From NCBI RefSeq assembly GCF_001590965.1, contig NZ_BCTW01000002.1, forward strand, positions 186,001 to 250,000: a stretch of DNA of 64,000 nt, written 5' to 3'. The notes below the pieces were generated by a model, which was given only the letters and a program-made list of their open reading frames with translations, had not been told where the DNA came from and made no database searches. Made by a program: the position numbers and the translations under genes. Source of the stretch: Novosphingobium lentum NBRC 107847 (GTDB taxonomy: Bacteria; Pseudomonadota; Alphaproteobacteria; Sphingomonadales; Sphingomonadaceae). Of the stretch, positions 62,655 through 64,000 are shown piece by piece (within the stretch, counting starts at the first letter, position 1; each line of letters starts with the position of its first letter).

Positions 62655-64000
62655 GACTGCTGCCGCGCAGCGCCGCGAACCGCATCGCCGTATTTGCCTT
62701 CCTCGCCTACGCGGGGGCCATGCTGGCGCTTGGGGCCGCAGTATTCATTGCGACTCACACCGCATTCTCGCGCCAGATCGACACCACCATCGAGCAGACA
62801 ACCAATTCGCTCAGCGGAGAATATCGCGACGATGGCATTCGCGGCCTGACCGAAACGCTCAACCAATTGCAGGGGCCTGGTCCAGTTTCGCTGGGAACCG
62901 CACTGTTCGGACCAGACAGCCAGCGCATAGCAGGGAATCTCAAGACGAGCATGCCCGCCGAAGGGTGGCAGCGGATCGTCTTCCTCGACCCGCTCGAAGG
63001 GCCTGACCCGGCGCGCGCCAAGGTGACGATGTTGCCCGGCGGCTATCGGATGGTGGTCGCTGCCGACCTTGAATCGCTCGAAGCGATTGACCGGACAATC
63101 CTCGGCATTTTCGCCGCCGCATTTGCATCGCTGCTGCTCATCGGGCTCGCCGGGGCCGTTGCGCTGGCGGCCTATCTTCGGCGCAGGCTGGCCGGTATCG
63201 AAACAACCGCCGCCGCAATCGTCGCCGGGGATCTTCGCAGGCGCGCCATCGTAGGCACTGCGGGAGATGAATTCGATAGGGTGGCGGCCTCACTCAACGC
63301 CATGCTCGATCGGATCGCCGGGCTGATCGCCAACCTGCGTCAGGTTACCGGCGATCTTGCCCACGATCTGCGCACCCCGCTTTCGAGACTGCGCAACCAG
63401 TTGGAACGCCTGTCCGGGACGACGCATGACGCTGACCGGGAACAATTGGTCGAGAGCGCGATCGCGCAGGCCGACAATGTGCTCGTGTTGTTCGACGCGA
63501 TCCTCAGGATTTCAGAAGTCGAGGAAGGTAGCCTGAAACGCGCCTTTGGCCCCGTTAGCCTGTCGGATGTGGTGACGGAGCTGGGCGAAACACTGGTTCC
63601 TCTTGCCGAAGATGCAGGACAGGCACTGGATGTCGTCAGCGAGCCGAACCTGACGGTTCAAGGCGACCGCGAATTGCTGGCGCAAGCGATCATCAACCTG
63701 GTCGAAAACGCGCTACGCCATACCCCGCCAGGCGCGGCAATTCGGCTGAATACACACGCCGAGGCTGATGGTGTGGCTGTCACTGTACAGGACAACGGCC
63801 ACGGCATACCGGGAGAGGATCGTATGCGGGTGCAGGAACGGTTCGTGCGTCTCGAAGCGTCGCGCGCAACACCCGGTCATGGACTTGGCCTCAGCCTGGT
63901 GCGCGCCATCGCCGAGGCGCACGGCGCCAGTCTGACCTTGAGCGATGCGCACCCTGGCCTGCTGGCCGAAATCTACTTCCCGCAGAGGATGCCCTCTTGA
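62651..64000 (+). CDS. Sensor histidine kinase
   Basis: 449 residues ending exactly at the window edge with a complete stop. Two membrane helices (about 10-32 and 157-177) flank a periplasmic domain of about 120 residues. HAMP follows, then the dimerisation helix LAHDLRTPLSRLRNQ with phosphorylated His238, and an ATPase domain with NLVENALRH (N box), DNGHGIP (G1) and HGLGLSLVRAI (G2). It partners the OmpR regulator upstream. The periplasmic domain has no motif that names the stimulus. Confidence 0.9.
   Translation: MRLLPRSAANRIAVFAFLAYAGAMLALGAAVFIATHTAFSRQIDTTIEQTTNSLSGEYRDDGIRGLTETLNQLQGPGPVSLGTALFGPDSQRIAGNLKTSMPAEGWQRIVFLDPLEGPDPARAKVTMLPGGYRMVVAADLESLEAIDRTILGIFAAAFASLLLIGLAGAVALAAYLRRRLAGIETTAAAIVAGDLRRRAIVGTAGDEFDRVAASLNAMLDRIAGLIANLRQVTGDLAHDLRTPLSRLRNQLERLSGTTHDADREQLVESAIAQADNVLVLFDAILRISEVEEGSLKRAFGPVSLSDVVTELGETLVPLAEDAGQALDVVSEPNLTVQGDRELLAQAIINLVENALRHTPPGAAIRLNTHAEADGVAVTVQDNGHGIPGEDRMRVQERFVRLEASRATPGHGLGLSLVRAIAEAHGASLTLSDAHPGLLAEIYFPQRMPS

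Noticed and set aside
1..64000. CRISPR arrays, tRNA or rRNA genes, intact IS elements, integrase
   Set aside because: Looked for repeated spacers, cloverleaf-like and transposase or recombinase signatures; none found.

Overview
The window is high-GC DNA, dense in genes that mostly overlap by 1-4 bases. It carries a P-type (Trb) conjugative element of a kind common in Sphingomonadales and other Alphaproteobacteria. The evidence is the set RPA-type replication initiator, DUF2840, TraF peptidase, DUF736, transglycosylase, DUF3363 relaxase, TraG, CopG-like protein, TrbB-TrbI and DUF2274, together with sphingomonad-like metal-resistance genes. No integrase, att site or partition ATPase is in the window, so plasmid versus ICE cannot be decided. 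No rRNA, tRNA, CRISPR array or intact insertion sequence was seen.

Layout. 1-3.8 kb: two MFS transporters, an MBL-fold hydrolase and a divergent ArsR-rhodanese regulator. 4.0-10.4 kb: a Cus-type copper RND efflux operon ending in a CusF-like lipoprotein. 10.4-18.2 kb: HU, small unknown genes, XRE and DUF2285/RovC-type regulators, an excisionase-like protein, RepA followed by iteron-like repeats, then DUF2840, TraF, DUF736 and a lytic transglycosylase. 18.2-20.1 kb: a candidate oriT with a P-type nic sequence, and the relaxase. 20.2-31.6 kb: a defence island between relaxase and TraG. It has a three-gene restriction-like operon (MmeI-like methyltransferase, DEAD/DEAH-type helicase, GIY-YIG nuclease) and a complete type III CBASS (TRIP13-like ATPase, two HORMA-type proteins, CD-NTase, NucC). 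The CBASS has a divergent CapH-like repressor and CapP-like metallopeptidase and a DUF2188 gene in front. 31.9-34.3 kb: TraG and a CopG-like protein. 34.5-47.1 kb: a copper island splitting the transfer genes a second time. It holds CopA/B, CopC/D, DUF305, DUF411, DUF2933, a CPC copper ATPase, an SRPBCC protein, an ATP-grasp-like protein, and an anti-sigma/sensor/ECF-sigma set resembling CnrYXH. 47.4-57 kb: trbB, C, D, E, J, K-like, L, F, G, I and DUF2274. 57-64 kb: XRE regulator, GAF-GGDEF-EAL protein, LysR regulator preceded by a cobalamin riboswitch, a ClC/CBS fragment, and a PepSY protein with a two-component system.

How the parts fit. The element carries its own transfer machinery and two cargo blocks, anti-phage defence and copper resistance. 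The best new reading is a shared promoter motif, (T/C)GAGGG-N14-TGCGTAT. It lies 27-36 bases before four start codons in the copper island: the CnrY-like gene, copA, the DUF305 gene and copC. This suggests one autoregulated ECF sigma regulon read by a CnrX-type sensor that keeps all five metal ligands. A second reading is a paired direct repeat in the capH/CBASS intergenic region that overlaps a good promoter and probably serves as the repressor's operator.
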